A DNA stretch of 64,000 bases. Origin: CALESS01 sp041741455 (GTDB taxonomy: Bacteria > Chloroflexota > Anaerolineae > Anaerolineales > Anaerolineaceae). Both the position numbers and the translations under genes were made by a program. Of this stretch, positions 1-9,700 are shown piece by piece. Numbering within the stretch: the first letter of the stretch is position 1; every line of letters starts with the position of its first letter. A model generated the notes under the pieces. That model was not told the origin of the DNA and did not search any database. It worked only from the letters and a program-made list of their open reading frames with translations. The stretch lies in NCBI GenBank assembly GCA_041741455.1, contig JBGSJZ010000055.1, forward strand, positions 1-64,000. The letters are read 5' to 3'.

Positions 1-2
1 CT

Positions 3-131
3 GTTTTTGATGCTGCTGCCGCTTTACATCGGGTTCGTTATTATCAGAAACGAAATTTCCAGGCTTATTTGTCTCACCGTAAGTCCAAGCTCGCTCGACT
101 TGCTATCCTTTTACCCAACCTTGCGCTGTAA
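3..131 (+). CDS. 3' end of an unidentified protein (partial)
   Basis: The window opens inside an open frame (frame 3) that gives 42 residues and stops with TAA at 129-131, 30 bases before the next gene. The visible tail is basic and aromatic (it includes RYYQKRNF and ends LLPNLAL), which looks like real coding sequence. It is too short to assign. A glycosyltransferase-type C-terminus is possible but is only an impression. Confidence 0.4.
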   Translation, partial: VFDAAAALHRVRYYQKRNFQAYLSHRKSKLARLAILLPNLAL

Positions 132-161
132 TATTAGTCAATTAACTTATGGAGTAAATAA

Positions 162-1493
162 ATGACCAAGATAACTTTCATTGGCGCAGGCAGCCTTGGT
201 TTTACTGCCGGGTTAGTGCGGGATATTCTTACTTTTCCATTGCTGGAAAGCTGCCAGATCTGCTTGATGGATATTAATTCTGAACGATTAAATTTTGCAC
301 TCAAATCGGTACAAAAATTAGTCCAGGCCGGTCATTACCCGGCGCAGGTGTATGCCACCCTGGATCGCAGAGAAGCATTGCGGGATGCTAGTGTGGTCCT
401 GACGACTATTCTTTCTGGTTCAACCGAAGTATGGCGCCATGATATCGAAATTCCTAAAAAATATGGTATCGATATTAATGTCGGAGATACGCGCGGCCCC
501 AGCGGCATCTTCCGCTTTTTACGCACCCTACCTGATATGTTAGCTATTGTCCGAGATATGGAACAGGTCTGTCCCCGGGCTGTTCTGTTGAATTACACCA
601 ATCCGATGGCCATGTTGTGTGGAGCTATCCAACGCCAGAGCTTTGTTCCGACCACTGGTTTATGCCATTCTGTTCAAGGCACAGCTATGATGCTGGCTGA
701 GTGGATCGGCGCGCCCATCCAAGAGATCAACTATACCTGTGCCGGCATCAACCACATGGCCTGGTACCTGGAGTTCCTTTGGAAAGGTCAAGATGCCTAT
801 CCATTAATTCATCAGGCTATCACGCAACGCCCGGAAATTTACCGGGCTGAAATCGTCCGTAATGAGATGTATCTTGCCCTGGGAAAATATGTGACCGAAT
901 CCAGCGGTCATAATAGCGAATACAACTGGTGGTTCCGTAAGCGTCAGGACCTGATTGAAGAATATTGCTTGCCAGGAACCGGTTGGAACCCGGGAGAATA
1001 TGCGTATATCCTTAAGGAATACCAGCACACCGAAGCCACCTGGAAGGATCAGGTTAAGCAAAATTTGGACAGGTCTTTAACCTCGGCAGACCTTCAGCGT
1101 GGACAGGAATATGCGTCTTACATCATCAATTCCCTGGCAGGTGGGGAACCTTATCGGTTTAATGGAAATGTACCCAATACCAGTTTGATTGACAATTTGC
1201 CATCCGGGGCCTGTGTTGAAGTACCAGTGCAGGTGGATCAGGTTGGTTTTCATCCGCTGCCGGTGGGGGCATTGCCACCAGAATGTGCATTGCTGACGGC
1301 GCTATCGTGTGGGATTGAGGAGATGGCGATCACTGCCGCCCTGACGGGTGATCCAACCCTGGTCTACCGGGCGATCTGCCATGATCCTCTAACGGCTGCT
1401 GTACTATCGTTGAAAGAGATCAGGCAGATGACCAACGAACTCTTTACCTGTCATCAAGAATATCTACCTCAGTTTAAAATTAAGCAAGTTTGA
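162..1493 (+). CDS. melA: Alpha-galactosidase, glycoside hydrolase family 4 (MelA-like)
   Basis: 443 residues, the usual GH4 length. The N-terminus carries the NAD-binding loop GAGSLGFT (about residues 8-15). Then come NYTNPMAM, the metal-site segment GLCHSVQG with Cys168, and CAGINHMAW with His198. Cys and His bind the Mn2+ needed by GH4 enzymes, which cleave alpha-galactosides by an NAD-dependent oxidation/elimination route. The CHSVQGT and CAGINHMA wording fits MelA better than the alpha-glucosidase (AglA) or 6-phospho-glucosidase branches, although substrate cannot be fixed from sequence alone. Likely cytoplasmic. The start is supported by GGAG seven bases upstream. No transporter gene is visible beside it, because the upstream side is cut by the window. 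Confidence 0.85.
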   Translation: MTKITFIGAGSLGFTAGLVRDILTFPLLESCQICLMDINSERLNFALKSVQKLVQAGHYPAQVYATLDRREALRDASVVLTTILSGSTEVWRHDIEIPKKYGIDINVGDTRGPSGIFRFLRTLPDMLAIVRDMEQVCPRAVLLNYTNPMAMLCGAIQRQSFVPTTGLCHSVQGTAMMLAEWIGAPIQEINYTCAGINHMAWYLEFLWKGQDAYPLIHQAITQRPEIYRAEIVRNEMYLALGKYVTESSGHNSEYNWWFRKRQDLIEEYCLPGTGWNPGEYAYILKEYQHTEATWKDQVKQNLDRSLTSADLQRGQEYASYIINSLAGGEPYRFNGNVPNTSLIDNLPSGACVEVPVQVDQVGFHPLPVGALPPECALLTALSCGIEEMAITAALTGDPTLVYRAICHDPLTAAVLSLKEIRQMTNELFTCHQEYLPQFKIKQV

Positions 1494-1762
1494 ACTGAAG
1501 GTATTCCCCGGAATGTTTTCCCTGAATTGACTGCCGGACACTTTAACAAATGATGACTGCCACAAGGTACACTATGTTTTTCCGGCCAAGGAAGAACAAG
1601 GAGTGAACCTTTGGACAATCGTTGAGGATATCGTACCATCAGGTAACCTTCTGGAGAAAAATCGGTTGGTGGTACATTGTTTCAGTAAATTCATGAACCT
1701 TAACAAAAGAGGTGAGTCAGAAGGTTCCTAAGTAGGTGACCAAACCAAAATAGGAGACCGAA

Positions 1763-2577
1763 ATGACTCGCCAAAATAATTATTATTCTTCCGAGAACGT
1801 CATAGAACTATTGGCGGAGAATGGCTGGGAGCCATTCCTGAAATGATCCGCATTCTGGTCAACCAGGCGATGGTGGAAGAGCGAACGCATTACTTGCATG
1901 CCGGGGAATATCAGCGTACCCAGGAACGGATCGGGTATGCCAATGGTTATAAACCGAAGACAGTCAAAACGCGGGTTGGAGAAATCACTTTTTCAGTGCC
2001 CCAGATGCGGGGAGGGGGTTTTATCTTTCGGTGTTGAAAAAGGTCTTGCGCAGTGAACGAGCATTGATCATGAACCTGGCGGAGATTTACGTGCAAGGGG
2101 TTTCCACCCGATGGGTGAAAGCAATCACCGAGCAATTTGTGCAGCTTTGAAATCTCTGCCGAACAGGTCAGCCGGGCCACGGTCCAACTGGATGTAGTGC
2201 TGCAGGAATGGCGGGAGCGACCTTTGGGCGAAATTCACTATCTCTACCTGGATGCCAGCTACGAGAAGGTGCGGGATGTAGCTGTTCTGGTGGCCACCGG
2301 GATCACTCCAGAGGGCGAATGCCAGGTGTTGGGCGTGACTATATCACTGAGCGAGCATGAAATCCACTGGAAAGCCTTCCTGAAGGCCTTGAAGGATCGC
2401 AGCCTGAACGGGGTGCAGTTGGTGGTCAGCGACGATCACGAAGGCCTGAGAGCCGCCCGAAGGGCTGTTTTGGGTAAGTGTAGCCTGGCAAAGATGCCAG
2501 TTCCACCCGCAGCAAAACGCAGGAGCCTATGTGCCACGTCAGTCCATTCGGATGGAAATGGCCGCCGATCTCTTAAT
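1763..2577 (+). pseudogene. Decayed IS256-family (mutator-type) transposase remnant
   Basis: Pieces of one transposase appear in successive frames: an N-terminal stretch from ATG 1763 broken by a stop near 1844; a second piece with RIGYANGYKPKTVKTRVGEI; a third with RSERALIMNLAEIYVQGVST; then IHYLYLDASYEKVRD and VVSDDHEGLRAARRAVLG, the region of the first two DDE aspartates. After about 2483 the frame shifts again (CQFHPQQNAGAYVPRQSIRM) and similarity ends near 2577, so the last third with the catalytic Glu is missing. At least three frameshifts plus the 3' truncation make it non-functional. I could not identify both terminal inverted repeats. Confidence 0.85.
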
Positions 2578-2631
2578 CAATGGGTTCAGGGTCCCCACGG
2601 GGGGATGCTATTCGAGCCCCTGGTCGGTCAC

Positions 2632-2663
2632 AAAAGAGCTTACCAAAAGAAGGCTCTTTTTTT
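2632..2663 (+). terminator. Rho-independent terminator-like hairpin
   Basis: AAAAGAGC (2632-2639) pairs with GCTCTTTT (2653-2660) across a 13-base loop and is followed by more T residues. It lies just after the truncated transposase. It may have served a gene that the insertion removed. Confidence 0.55.
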
Positions 2664-2822
2664 GAGGGTTCAGAGCACCCTCCCTACACCTTTTTACAGA
2701 CCATTGTCCCACTCACCGCCAGATTCTGTGCCGGGTCAGCTGGGTACAGTGCAAGGACCCGCTCTGCTATGTGCAGAATTGCCGGTTGGTAGGCCAATGG
2801 GCCGTCCGGCTGATCCTCATCC

Positions 2823-2865
2823 AAAAAAACAACCTCCTCTCCGGCTTCCTGGGAGGAGGTTGTTT
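2823..2865 (-). terminator. Strong Rho-independent terminator of the lipoprotein gene
   Basis: A perfect 13-bp stem: AAACAACCTCCTC (2827-2839) with GAGGAGGTTGTTT (2853-2865). On the minus strand it is followed by a run of U (2823-2829). It starts 14 bases after the stop codon of the minus-strand lipoprotein gene. Confidence 0.9.
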
Positions 2866-2878
2866 GATCACAGGCCGC

Positions 2879-3691
2879 TCATTCCGCCGGCGGCCAGGGC
2901 ACGTTCAGATACCTGGTATACCCGTGCTTTTCCACCAGGTAGACCCGCCCGAAGGAGGGCTGTTCACAGCCCGGCTCATCCACCACCCTCACCAGCGGAC
3001 TGTAAGCGCCGACCGGGACGAAGGTCAGCTGGCCTCTCTGGCAGACCCAGGTTTCCGCCAGGTACAGCTCCTGACCGGGATCATCGCCGGCCCGCAGCAC
3101 CAGCGGGCTCCAGGTGATGCTGACTTCGTCTCCGCTGCGTTCGGCCTTGACCCAGGTCGGCCCGGCGTAATACGGTGACCAGGGCAGGCTGATGCTCAGC
3201 GGGTCAATCGGCTGGACAGTGTTAATCTCGCCCTGCACGTCCATCCATTTCAAGTTCATCCAGCATGGGTTCGTCCCGCCGATGGCCCGCACCTGGATGT
3301 AGCCGGTATCGGCGATGAAGCCGATGATCTCCAGCCGGCTGCCGCCAATCAGGGCATACTTGAACAGGTAGGCGTTGGACGGGCCGTAAAAGCACATCAC
3401 CAGTTCCTGGTTGACGAAGCCGCGCAGCACCGCATAGGTCGGGGTCAGGGTCGGTGTAGGCGTGAAGCTGGGGGTGGAGGTGGGCGGGGCGGTGAGGGTC
3501 GGCGTCGGCGCTTGGGTGGAGGTTTGTGTAGGGGTGGCGGTTGCGGATGGCAGTGGCGTGGCGCTCGGTGTGAGCGGGGTGAGGGTAGGGCTGGGTGCTG
3601 GTGGCGCGGAACAGGCCGCCAGGCAGGCCAGGCCGAGCAGCAGCGCCAGTATGGCGGAGAAAACCCCTAGCGGAGAAATTTTTCGGTTCAT
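2879..3691 (-). CDS. Secreted lipoprotein with Pro/Thr stalk and SH3-like domain
   Basis: About 270 residues. The start at 3691 (MNRKISPLGV) gives a clean lipoprotein signal: a basic N-terminus, a hydrophobic stretch, then the lipobox LAAC. The same frame is open upstream to 3826, but that extension would bury the signal. The next roughly 60 residues are a low-complexity Thr/Pro/Ser stalk (PTPTLTPT type) that would hold the rest away from the membrane. The C-terminal part is rich in Trp, Cys and Gly and resembles the SH3-like tails of neighbouring lipoproteins (inference). Function unknown. It lies 98 bases downstream of the zinc-ribbon propeller gene on the same strand and probably shares its transcript, which a strong terminator closes. 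Confidence 0.75.
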   Translation of the reverse strand: MNRKISPLGVFSAILALLLGLACLAACSAPPAPSPTLTPLTPSATPLPSATATPTQTSTQAPTPTLTAPPTSTPSFTPTPTLTPTYAVLRGFVNQELVMCFYGPSNAYLFKYALIGGSRLEIIGFIADTGYIQVRAIGGTNPCWMNLKWMDVQGEINTVQPIDPLSISLPWSPYYAGPTWVKAERSGDEVSITWSPLVLRAGDDPGQELYLAETWVCQRGQLTFVPVGAYSPLVRVVDEPGCEQPSFGRVYLVEKHGYTRYLNVPWPPAE

Positions 3692-3789
3692 GATGTTGGT
3701 TTGAATACGATCAGCCAGGCAGGGTCTCTTCACAATAGCCTTGGCGGTCGAGAGACCGCCACGGTTGCAACCTGGAAGATCAGCATGAA

Positions 3790-6438
3790 TCAGTTTCCCA
3801 GGCTGGCTTGGATGGTGTAAAAGCAATCCGGGCCGGGAGCTTCATTGTTGTCGATCACCAGCACATAATACCGGCCGTCGCTGGGGAGCTCGTATTCGAG
3901 CAGGGCATCATTGTCGGTACCGCCATCATCATCGTAGTTCAGCAGGTTCTGGTTGGCTTCAATCAAGGCCACCAGGGGGTCCATGCTGGAGGATGTACCA
4001 CTGACGATCACCTTCAGCATAATGGTTTGACCCTGCTTGCCGTCGAAATAGAACAGGTCGCCTGCGCCGGAAAAAGCGCTGAGATCCACCGTATCGGCGG
4101 TCTCGACCGTTCCAGAAACCGGGCTGCCATCGGTCGAGATCCGGACGGCCGCTGCAAAGGCTGGATCGTACCGGCCTTCGGTGACGGTCAGGTCAAAGTC
4201 CGGGGTATCGCTGGTGCTGCCGGCAACCTTCAGGTAGACGGTCTGCGTCTCAGTGTCATTGGTCCAATACAGGGAGGGGTTGCTGCCGGGGCCGGAATCG
4301 TCGTCGCTCGAAAGGTAGTAGCCATCCATGTCCACCAACTCAAAGGATAGGTCCTGCTCATCCTGGCCGATGGCGTAGAAAGTGTAATCAGTCTCTGCCT
4401 GGGCTTTGAAGCGAAAGCAGGTTTCCCCCAGGTCGGAGGTCAGGCGGTCAGTAACCTTCACATCCAATGCCAGGGTGGTTGCCCCGGGGCAAGCATTGCT
4501 ACTGTATGTGGGCGATGAAAACCAAATCGTATCGAATGGGTCCAGGTTAGCCCAGGCCGCATCGATCAGGATGGCTTCTTTATACAGTACTTCATAATCG
4601 TCCTCGCCGGAGATGGCAACCTGGCGGACTTCATAGTCGTCGTAATTGTCACCGGTCTGCACCGTGTATACGATCTCCTTGCCGTTGGGTGAGAAGACTG
4701 CGCTGACCACGCGCTGGATGTCGTCATCATCCAATTCCACCAGTTCATTCTTGCCGGTCAGATCGAGCAAAAAGATCAGCTCGTCGTCTCCGCGCTCCTC
4801 GGCGCCGTACATCAGCAGGCTGGTGCCTTTGGCATTGATGTTAATGAAGGAAACTTCTGCCCAATCTTCCAGGATATATTGGCCTTCAGCGCTGCCGAAC
4901 TGGGTTGAAAATATGTTGAACAGCCCGTCCTGGTTGGCCACCTCGATCAGCAGCCTGTCGCTATCCGCCAGGGTATAAATATTGTTGAGGGTCACGTCTG
5001 AATCGGAGAAAATTTCAACCAGGGCGCTGCCATCGGCTTTGGCGGAGGACAGGGTCACATCACCATTGTCCAGATCCTCTTCTTTAACAAGCAAAATGTC
5101 TTTGGCCTGAAGCAGGTCGAAGGATAGGTTTTCTCCGCTCATCACCTCCACATCCTCTTTGCCGTTCAGTGAATGGACATGGATGGTCTGTTGGTTGTCC
5201 TCATCGCTTACCAGGTAAACCAGGTTCTTGCCAGTTTGATCGAACTGAGCCTGCAGGCCGGTTCCGGTAGCCACCAGTTTTTGCGCCTTGGACTCAAAGG
5301 TGTACAGTTCCAACACACCATCCTGGTTCTCAGCCATAAAATAGACCCCATCACCCCTGAAGGATATTCCGATGTTCAGGATATCCACAAACAGGTTGCT
5401 TTCCGCAATCATTTCGGCATTTTTTAGATTGATCAACCTGACTTTGGCTTCATCCCCGTCTTCCGCGATGACCGCCAACAAGGTCCCCTCCATATTATAT
5501 TGGAATGAGGTATTGCGGATATTGGGCTCATCATCCAGCAAGACGACTTCGTTTTCACCTTTAAAATCATAACTTTTAAGCGTTAGCTCATCTTTGCTGG
5601 AAATATCTGACACCAGGACACGCTGACCAAAAACCGCCAGAGAACAGCCATCGCCCCTGGCCACCTGCTCGGCTTCCTGGCCGTTTTGGGAAATATAACA
5701 GCGAATGCTCCCGCCGCGATCTTCCTGAATAAAGATGGTCTTCCCCTTGTCCAGGATGATCGAATAATAATCATCCTCCGATTCAAAAATGGCATTCAGT
5801 TCCTTGGGGTTGGGTGGCGTCAGGTACAGGCTTCTATCCTCGTCTTCGGAGTAACCGATGCCCAGGTATTTGCTATCCTTGACGAACCCGGCGCTATATT
5901 CCCAGGTTCCCAGCAGATGATAGGAATCATCGGAGGTGACTTGATAGATGTAACCTGAGTCAAAATTGCCGTCTTCCAGCATCGGCTCGGAATCCTTGAG
6001 TTCCTGGCCCAGTTTGAGGGCATAAATCTCGATGTTATCCGAGCGGTCCGGCACCCCGATCAGGACGCTGTTCCCGGAACTGCCACCCCCCACCAGGTTG
6101 CTGAGCAGGATGACGGCCACCACCAAGACCGCCAGAATTAAGACACCACCCAGGCCCAAAACCCAGATTGGGAATTTATTCCCGGATGGAGTGGGTTCAG
6201 CAGGGAAGGGTGGGGGAACAGATCTACCGGCTGGTTCAGGAGTTTGCTTATCCGGGGCGGGTTCTGGTTCTCCGAATAGATTTTCCGGCTCGGCCGGGGG
6301 GACCTCCGGTGGTGTAAAATCTTCAACCGGTTCCAAGATCGGTTCTGCTTCAGGATGGAGCAACTGGATGGGTGTGCCGCAGTTTGGGCAGAATTTGGCG
6401 CTATCTGCAAGCTCAAAATCACAATGAGAGCATTTCAT
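3790..6438 (-). CDS. Zinc-ribbon, membrane-anchored beta-propeller protein with PPC-type C-terminal domains
   Basis: 882 residues. The N-terminus is a zinc ribbon with two CxxC knuckles (Cys3/Cys6 and Cys17/Cys20, FCPNCG). An acidic Pro/Glu linker follows, then one membrane segment (about residues 90-115, rich in Val/Ile/Leu). The long extracytoplasmic part has repeated TolB/DPP-like propeller blades (for example DDSYHLLGTWEYS and FSPNGKEIVYTVQ). Two C-terminal pre-peptidase-like (PPC) beta-sandwich units follow, with acidic SSDDDSGPGSN and NYDDDGGTDND loops that may bind calcium. A sensor or surface-binding role is inference; no catalytic site is visible. The start has AAGGAGG seven bases upstream. 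Confidence 0.75.
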   Translation of the reverse strand: MKCSHCDFELADSAKFCPNCGTPIQLLHPEAEPILEPVEDFTPPEVPPAEPENLFGEPEPAPDKQTPEPAGRSVPPPFPAEPTPSGNKFPIWVLGLGGVLILAVLVVAVILLSNLVGGGSSGNSVLIGVPDRSDNIEIYALKLGQELKDSEPMLEDGNFDSGYIYQVTSDDSYHLLGTWEYSAGFVKDSKYLGIGYSEDEDRSLYLTPPNPKELNAIFESEDDYYSIILDKGKTIFIQEDRGGSIRCYISQNGQEAEQVARGDGCSLAVFGQRVLVSDISSKDELTLKSYDFKGENEVVLLDDEPNIRNTSFQYNMEGTLLAVIAEDGDEAKVRLINLKNAEMIAESNLFVDILNIGISFRGDGVYFMAENQDGVLELYTFESKAQKLVATGTGLQAQFDQTGKNLVYLVSDEDNQQTIHVHSLNGKEDVEVMSGENLSFDLLQAKDILLVKEEDLDNGDVTLSSAKADGSALVEIFSDSDVTLNNIYTLADSDRLLIEVANQDGLFNIFSTQFGSAEGQYILEDWAEVSFININAKGTSLLMYGAEERGDDELIFLLDLTGKNELVELDDDDIQRVVSAVFSPNGKEIVYTVQTGDNYDDYEVRQVAISGEDDYEVLYKEAILIDAAWANLDPFDTIWFSSPTYSSNACPGATTLALDVKVTDRLTSDLGETCFRFKAQAETDYTFYAIGQDEQDLSFELVDMDGYYLSSDDDSGPGSNPSLYWTNDTETQTVYLKVAGSTSDTPDFDLTVTEGRYDPAFAAAVRISTDGSPVSGTVETADTVDLSAFSGAGDLFYFDGKQGQTIMLKVIVSGTSSSMDPLVALIEANQNLLNYDDDGGTDNDALLEYELPSDGRYYVLVIDNNEAPGPDCFYTIQASLGN

Positions 6439-6793
6439 TGTTCTTCCTCCTTAACGAAAGGTAAGTTAATTGTACGAATAATTTCTAAGAATACAACAAA
6501 ACCTGCCCATTAAAACTGCCCCTCTCCGACGTTGTATAAGCTACCAGTTGCTTGACATTAGAATTTTGTTAGCATATACTAAATTTTAGATGAGACAATT
6601 AGCCTGCTGGCAGCTTCGGGGAGAATTGCGTGCAGGCGACTTAAAATAAAATCTGTGTCGATCAATTACTCGAAAGGAGGGATCTCCTCGCAAAGGTATG
6701 TGCTGAAAAAGCTGCAACTCTGAGGAAAGCAAACTAAGCCACGAAAATTCTTCGTCACTGTATCTTTCAAATTTCACAATAATGGAGAACAAT
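6439..6793. other. 355-base divergent intergenic region with long 5' leader
   Basis: This lies between the minus-strand propeller gene and the plus-strand subtilase. It holds a good plus-strand promoter (6552-6580) and then an untranslated leader of roughly 200 bases. The leader includes a small GGAG/CTCC hairpin near 6676-6687, and GCAGCTT near 6607 is complementary to AAGCTGC near 6709. I see no gene in it and no riboswitch class I can name. Confidence 0.5.
6552..6580 (+). promoter_or_regulatory. Sigma70-type promoter for the subtilase gene
   Basis: TTGACA (6552-6557), a 17-base spacer, then TATACT (6575-6580). It points at the subtilase and implies a leader of about 200 bases. Confidence 0.7.
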
Positions 6794-9700
6794 ATGAATT
6801 CGAAACTGTTTCGATTATTTGCCATGCTCGTCGTTTTTTCGATGATCGTGAGCCCTGTATTTGCCCAGGTGCCCGTTCCTCCAACGACCGGTCAGGCAAC
6901 CGCTGGTGATAAATTCCAGACAGTCTCGCCGGACGAGGTGATCAACCTCGGTCAACCGGCTACGTACATTGTCCTCTTCGAGGGCTCTTCTCTGGTTGCG
7001 GCGCATGGCGGCGCAGCCGGTTTGGATGCCAAGAGTGCGGACAGCCAGGCTTATTTGAATACCCTGGCCGCAGCCCGCGAGAGTATCCTCGCCGAAGCCC
7101 AGGCGACCCTTGGCCGTAAACTTGAAATTTCACACGTCTATGATGTGATTCTGAACGGCGTTGCGGTCAAACTGACTCCGGAAGAAGCCGCCACTCTGGA
7201 AGGCGTTCCGGGCGTCCGCAAAGTCTTGCGCGATACCATCGAGTACCTGGATACGGATGCCGGCCCGACCTGGATCGGCGCTCCCACCCTGTGGGACGGC
7301 ACGGCCGTTCCAGATGGCACGGAGACATACGGTGAAGGCATTATCGCGGGTATCCTGGATTCCGGTATTAACTTCGATCACCCGTCCTTCAGCGATGACC
7401 CGGATGATGGCTATGTTTATCCAGCTCCTGCCAAGTACCTGGGTGTCTGTGACGCAACCAACCTGGCCCAGTACGATCCGCTGTATGATGACGCCTGCAA
7501 CGATAAGGTCATTGGCGCCTACACTTATACCGAAGATGCTGCGTCCGAATTGAATACCCCGGAAGACAGCGATGGTCATGGCTCGCACACCGCCAGCACG
7601 GTGGTTGGTAACTTCGTAGATATTGATTTCTATGGCACGCCGCTCACCATCTCCGGTGTGGCGCCGCACGCCCAGGTCATCTCCTACGATGTCTGCTATC
7701 CTTCCTCCCCGAGCGGCGCCTGCGAAGGCAGTGATTCTGTTGCAGCCGTGCAGCAGGCCATCCTGGATGGGGTGGATGTGATCAACTTCTCCATCTCTGG
7801 CGGTTCCAACCCCTACAGTGATGCGGTTGAACTGGCCTTCCTGGAAGCCTTTGATGCCAATATTGTGGTTTCGACCTCAGCCGGCAACAGCGGTCCGACG
7901 GCTGCCACGGTTGGTCATCGCGGCCCCTGGCTGCTGACCACCGCTGCCACCACCCACGACCGCAAGTTCACCAGCGAGGTGAATTTCTCGGATCCGTTGT
8001 ACCAGGGCATCTACAGCCTGGCCGGCGAGATCCCCTTCACCACGGATGTGGTTGACTCACCTGTAAAATGGTCGAACGATGACAACAGCAACCTGCTGGG
8101 TTGCGTTGCTTTCACTCCTGGCTTCTTTACCGGCAGCATTGCCCTCATTCAACGCGGTACTTGCAACTTCAGCGTTAAGATCAACTTTGCCGCTGCCGCT
8201 GGCGCTACGGGTGTCTTGATCTATACCGATACTCGCGCTCCTGGCCCCATGAGCGTCACCGGCACCACCATTCCGGCCGTCATGCTGGATGTCCCCGGTA
8301 CCACCGGCACGGCTATCGGTAACTGGATCCATGGTGCAACCAGCCCAACCGTTAGTATCTCCGCTTTTGGTGCTGTTTATGACGATACCTTTGGCGATAT
8401 CATGGGCTCCTTCAGCTCGCGCGGCCCGACGACCACCCTGGATGTACTCAAGCCAGATGTGGGCGCCCCAGGGGTGGAAATCCTGGCTGCGGTGGCCGAT
8501 AACACCATCGCCCCGGATGGCGTGGTAGATCTGAACCTGTACCAGGGTACCTCCATGGCCTCCCCGCACGATGCCGGCTCGGCCGCCCTGCTCAAGGCCC
8601 TGCACCCGACCTGGACCCCGGCCATGATCAAATCCGCCCTGATGCTAACGGCTTATGACACCGTGCTCAAGGAAGATAAAGTCACCCCGGCCACGCCATT
8701 TGATATCGGCTCCGGCCGCATCGCCCTGCAATTGGCCGGTCTGACTGGCCTGGTGATGAACGAAACCTACGATAACTTCGTTGCGGCTGACCCTGCCCTG
8801 GGCGGTGATGTTAAGACTTTGAACATCGCCAGCCTTTATAACAGCCAGTGCGTGGGTGAATGCAGTTGGACTCGCACCTTCACCAGTGTATCAGGAAAAT
8901 CCGCTACTTATACTGCGGTAGCACCTGCCTGGATGACAGTGACGCCTGCCAACTTCACCATTGCCAAGGATGCAACCCAGGTGGTGACCTTCACGGCCGA
9001 TGTGAGTGCTTTTGCGCAGGATGTCTGGCAATTTGCAACCATTGAATTCAATACAGATGATACGCACCTTGGAAGTCTTCCTGTATCGGATGTCCACATT
9101 CCATTGGCTGTATTACCAACGGTCAGCAACTTGCCCGACTTGGTCAAGTTCCAGACCCACCGCGACAACGGTGCGGATACCCTGAGCGACCTGGTAGCTG
9201 TGGAACTCGACGGCCTGACCGTGGATACCTACGGCTGGGTGAAGGGTGTACAAACGACCTTTGCCCTGGCTGAAGACCCGACCAACAGCAGCGCCTATGA
9301 TGACCTGAGTCAGGTTTACTACACCATCATCCCGATGGATGCTGGTGCGGCCCGTGTCGTGGCGGAAATCACCGCCTCCACCGCTCCGGATGTGGATATG
9401 TGGTGGGGCTTTGATGTGAATGGTGATGGTATGCCGCAATCGACCGAGCAATATGAAGCCAGTGCCACCGGCAGCGCCTTCGAATACCTGAGCGACTGGG
9501 GCTTCCCGGTTGGCTTCTATGATGTCTGGGTGCTGGTGGAAAACTGGGCTGGCTCCGGCGCTCCCACTGACGACATCACCCTCAGCATCGGCGTTGTTCC
9601 ATACGCCCCGGTGGCTCCCGTCACGATGACTATTGACGGGCCGGACACCAACCCGGCGATTGTACCGTTCTCATTGGATATCTACTGGCACGACATCGAT

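Noticed and set aside
1494..1762. Inverted pair AACCTTCTG/CAGAAGGTT (near 1643 and 1718) as left end of the IS256-type element
   Set aside because: Both copies lie on the left side of the transposase and no matching right end was found past 2577, so it cannot be the terminal repeat pair.
2589..2640. Possible tRNA 3' end (TTCGAG between G and C runs) beside the transposase remnant
   Set aside because: The loop between the G and C runs is 13 bases instead of seven and no acceptor partner is present, so it cannot be folded as a tRNA T-arm.
2660..2815. Minus-strand open stretch of about 45 codons between the lipoprotein terminator and the transposase remnant
   Set aside because: No start codon with a ribosome site, and it lies beyond a strong terminator; it may be the end of a lost gene but cannot be supported.
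3450..3600. Repetitive GGTGxxG-rich stretch that could be taken for a short tandem or CRISPR-like repeat
   Set aside because: It is the coding sequence for the Thr/Pro stalk of the lipoprotein on the minus strand; the repeats are low-complexity codons without spacers.
6655..6760. Leader of the subtilase gene resembling a cyclic-di-GMP-I riboswitch (CGAAAGGAG and TCGCAAAGG segments)
   Set aside because: The conserved GGCAAACC strand that should pair across the first stem is missing and the order of elements does not fit; no other riboswitch class is matched. A covariance-model search would decide it.
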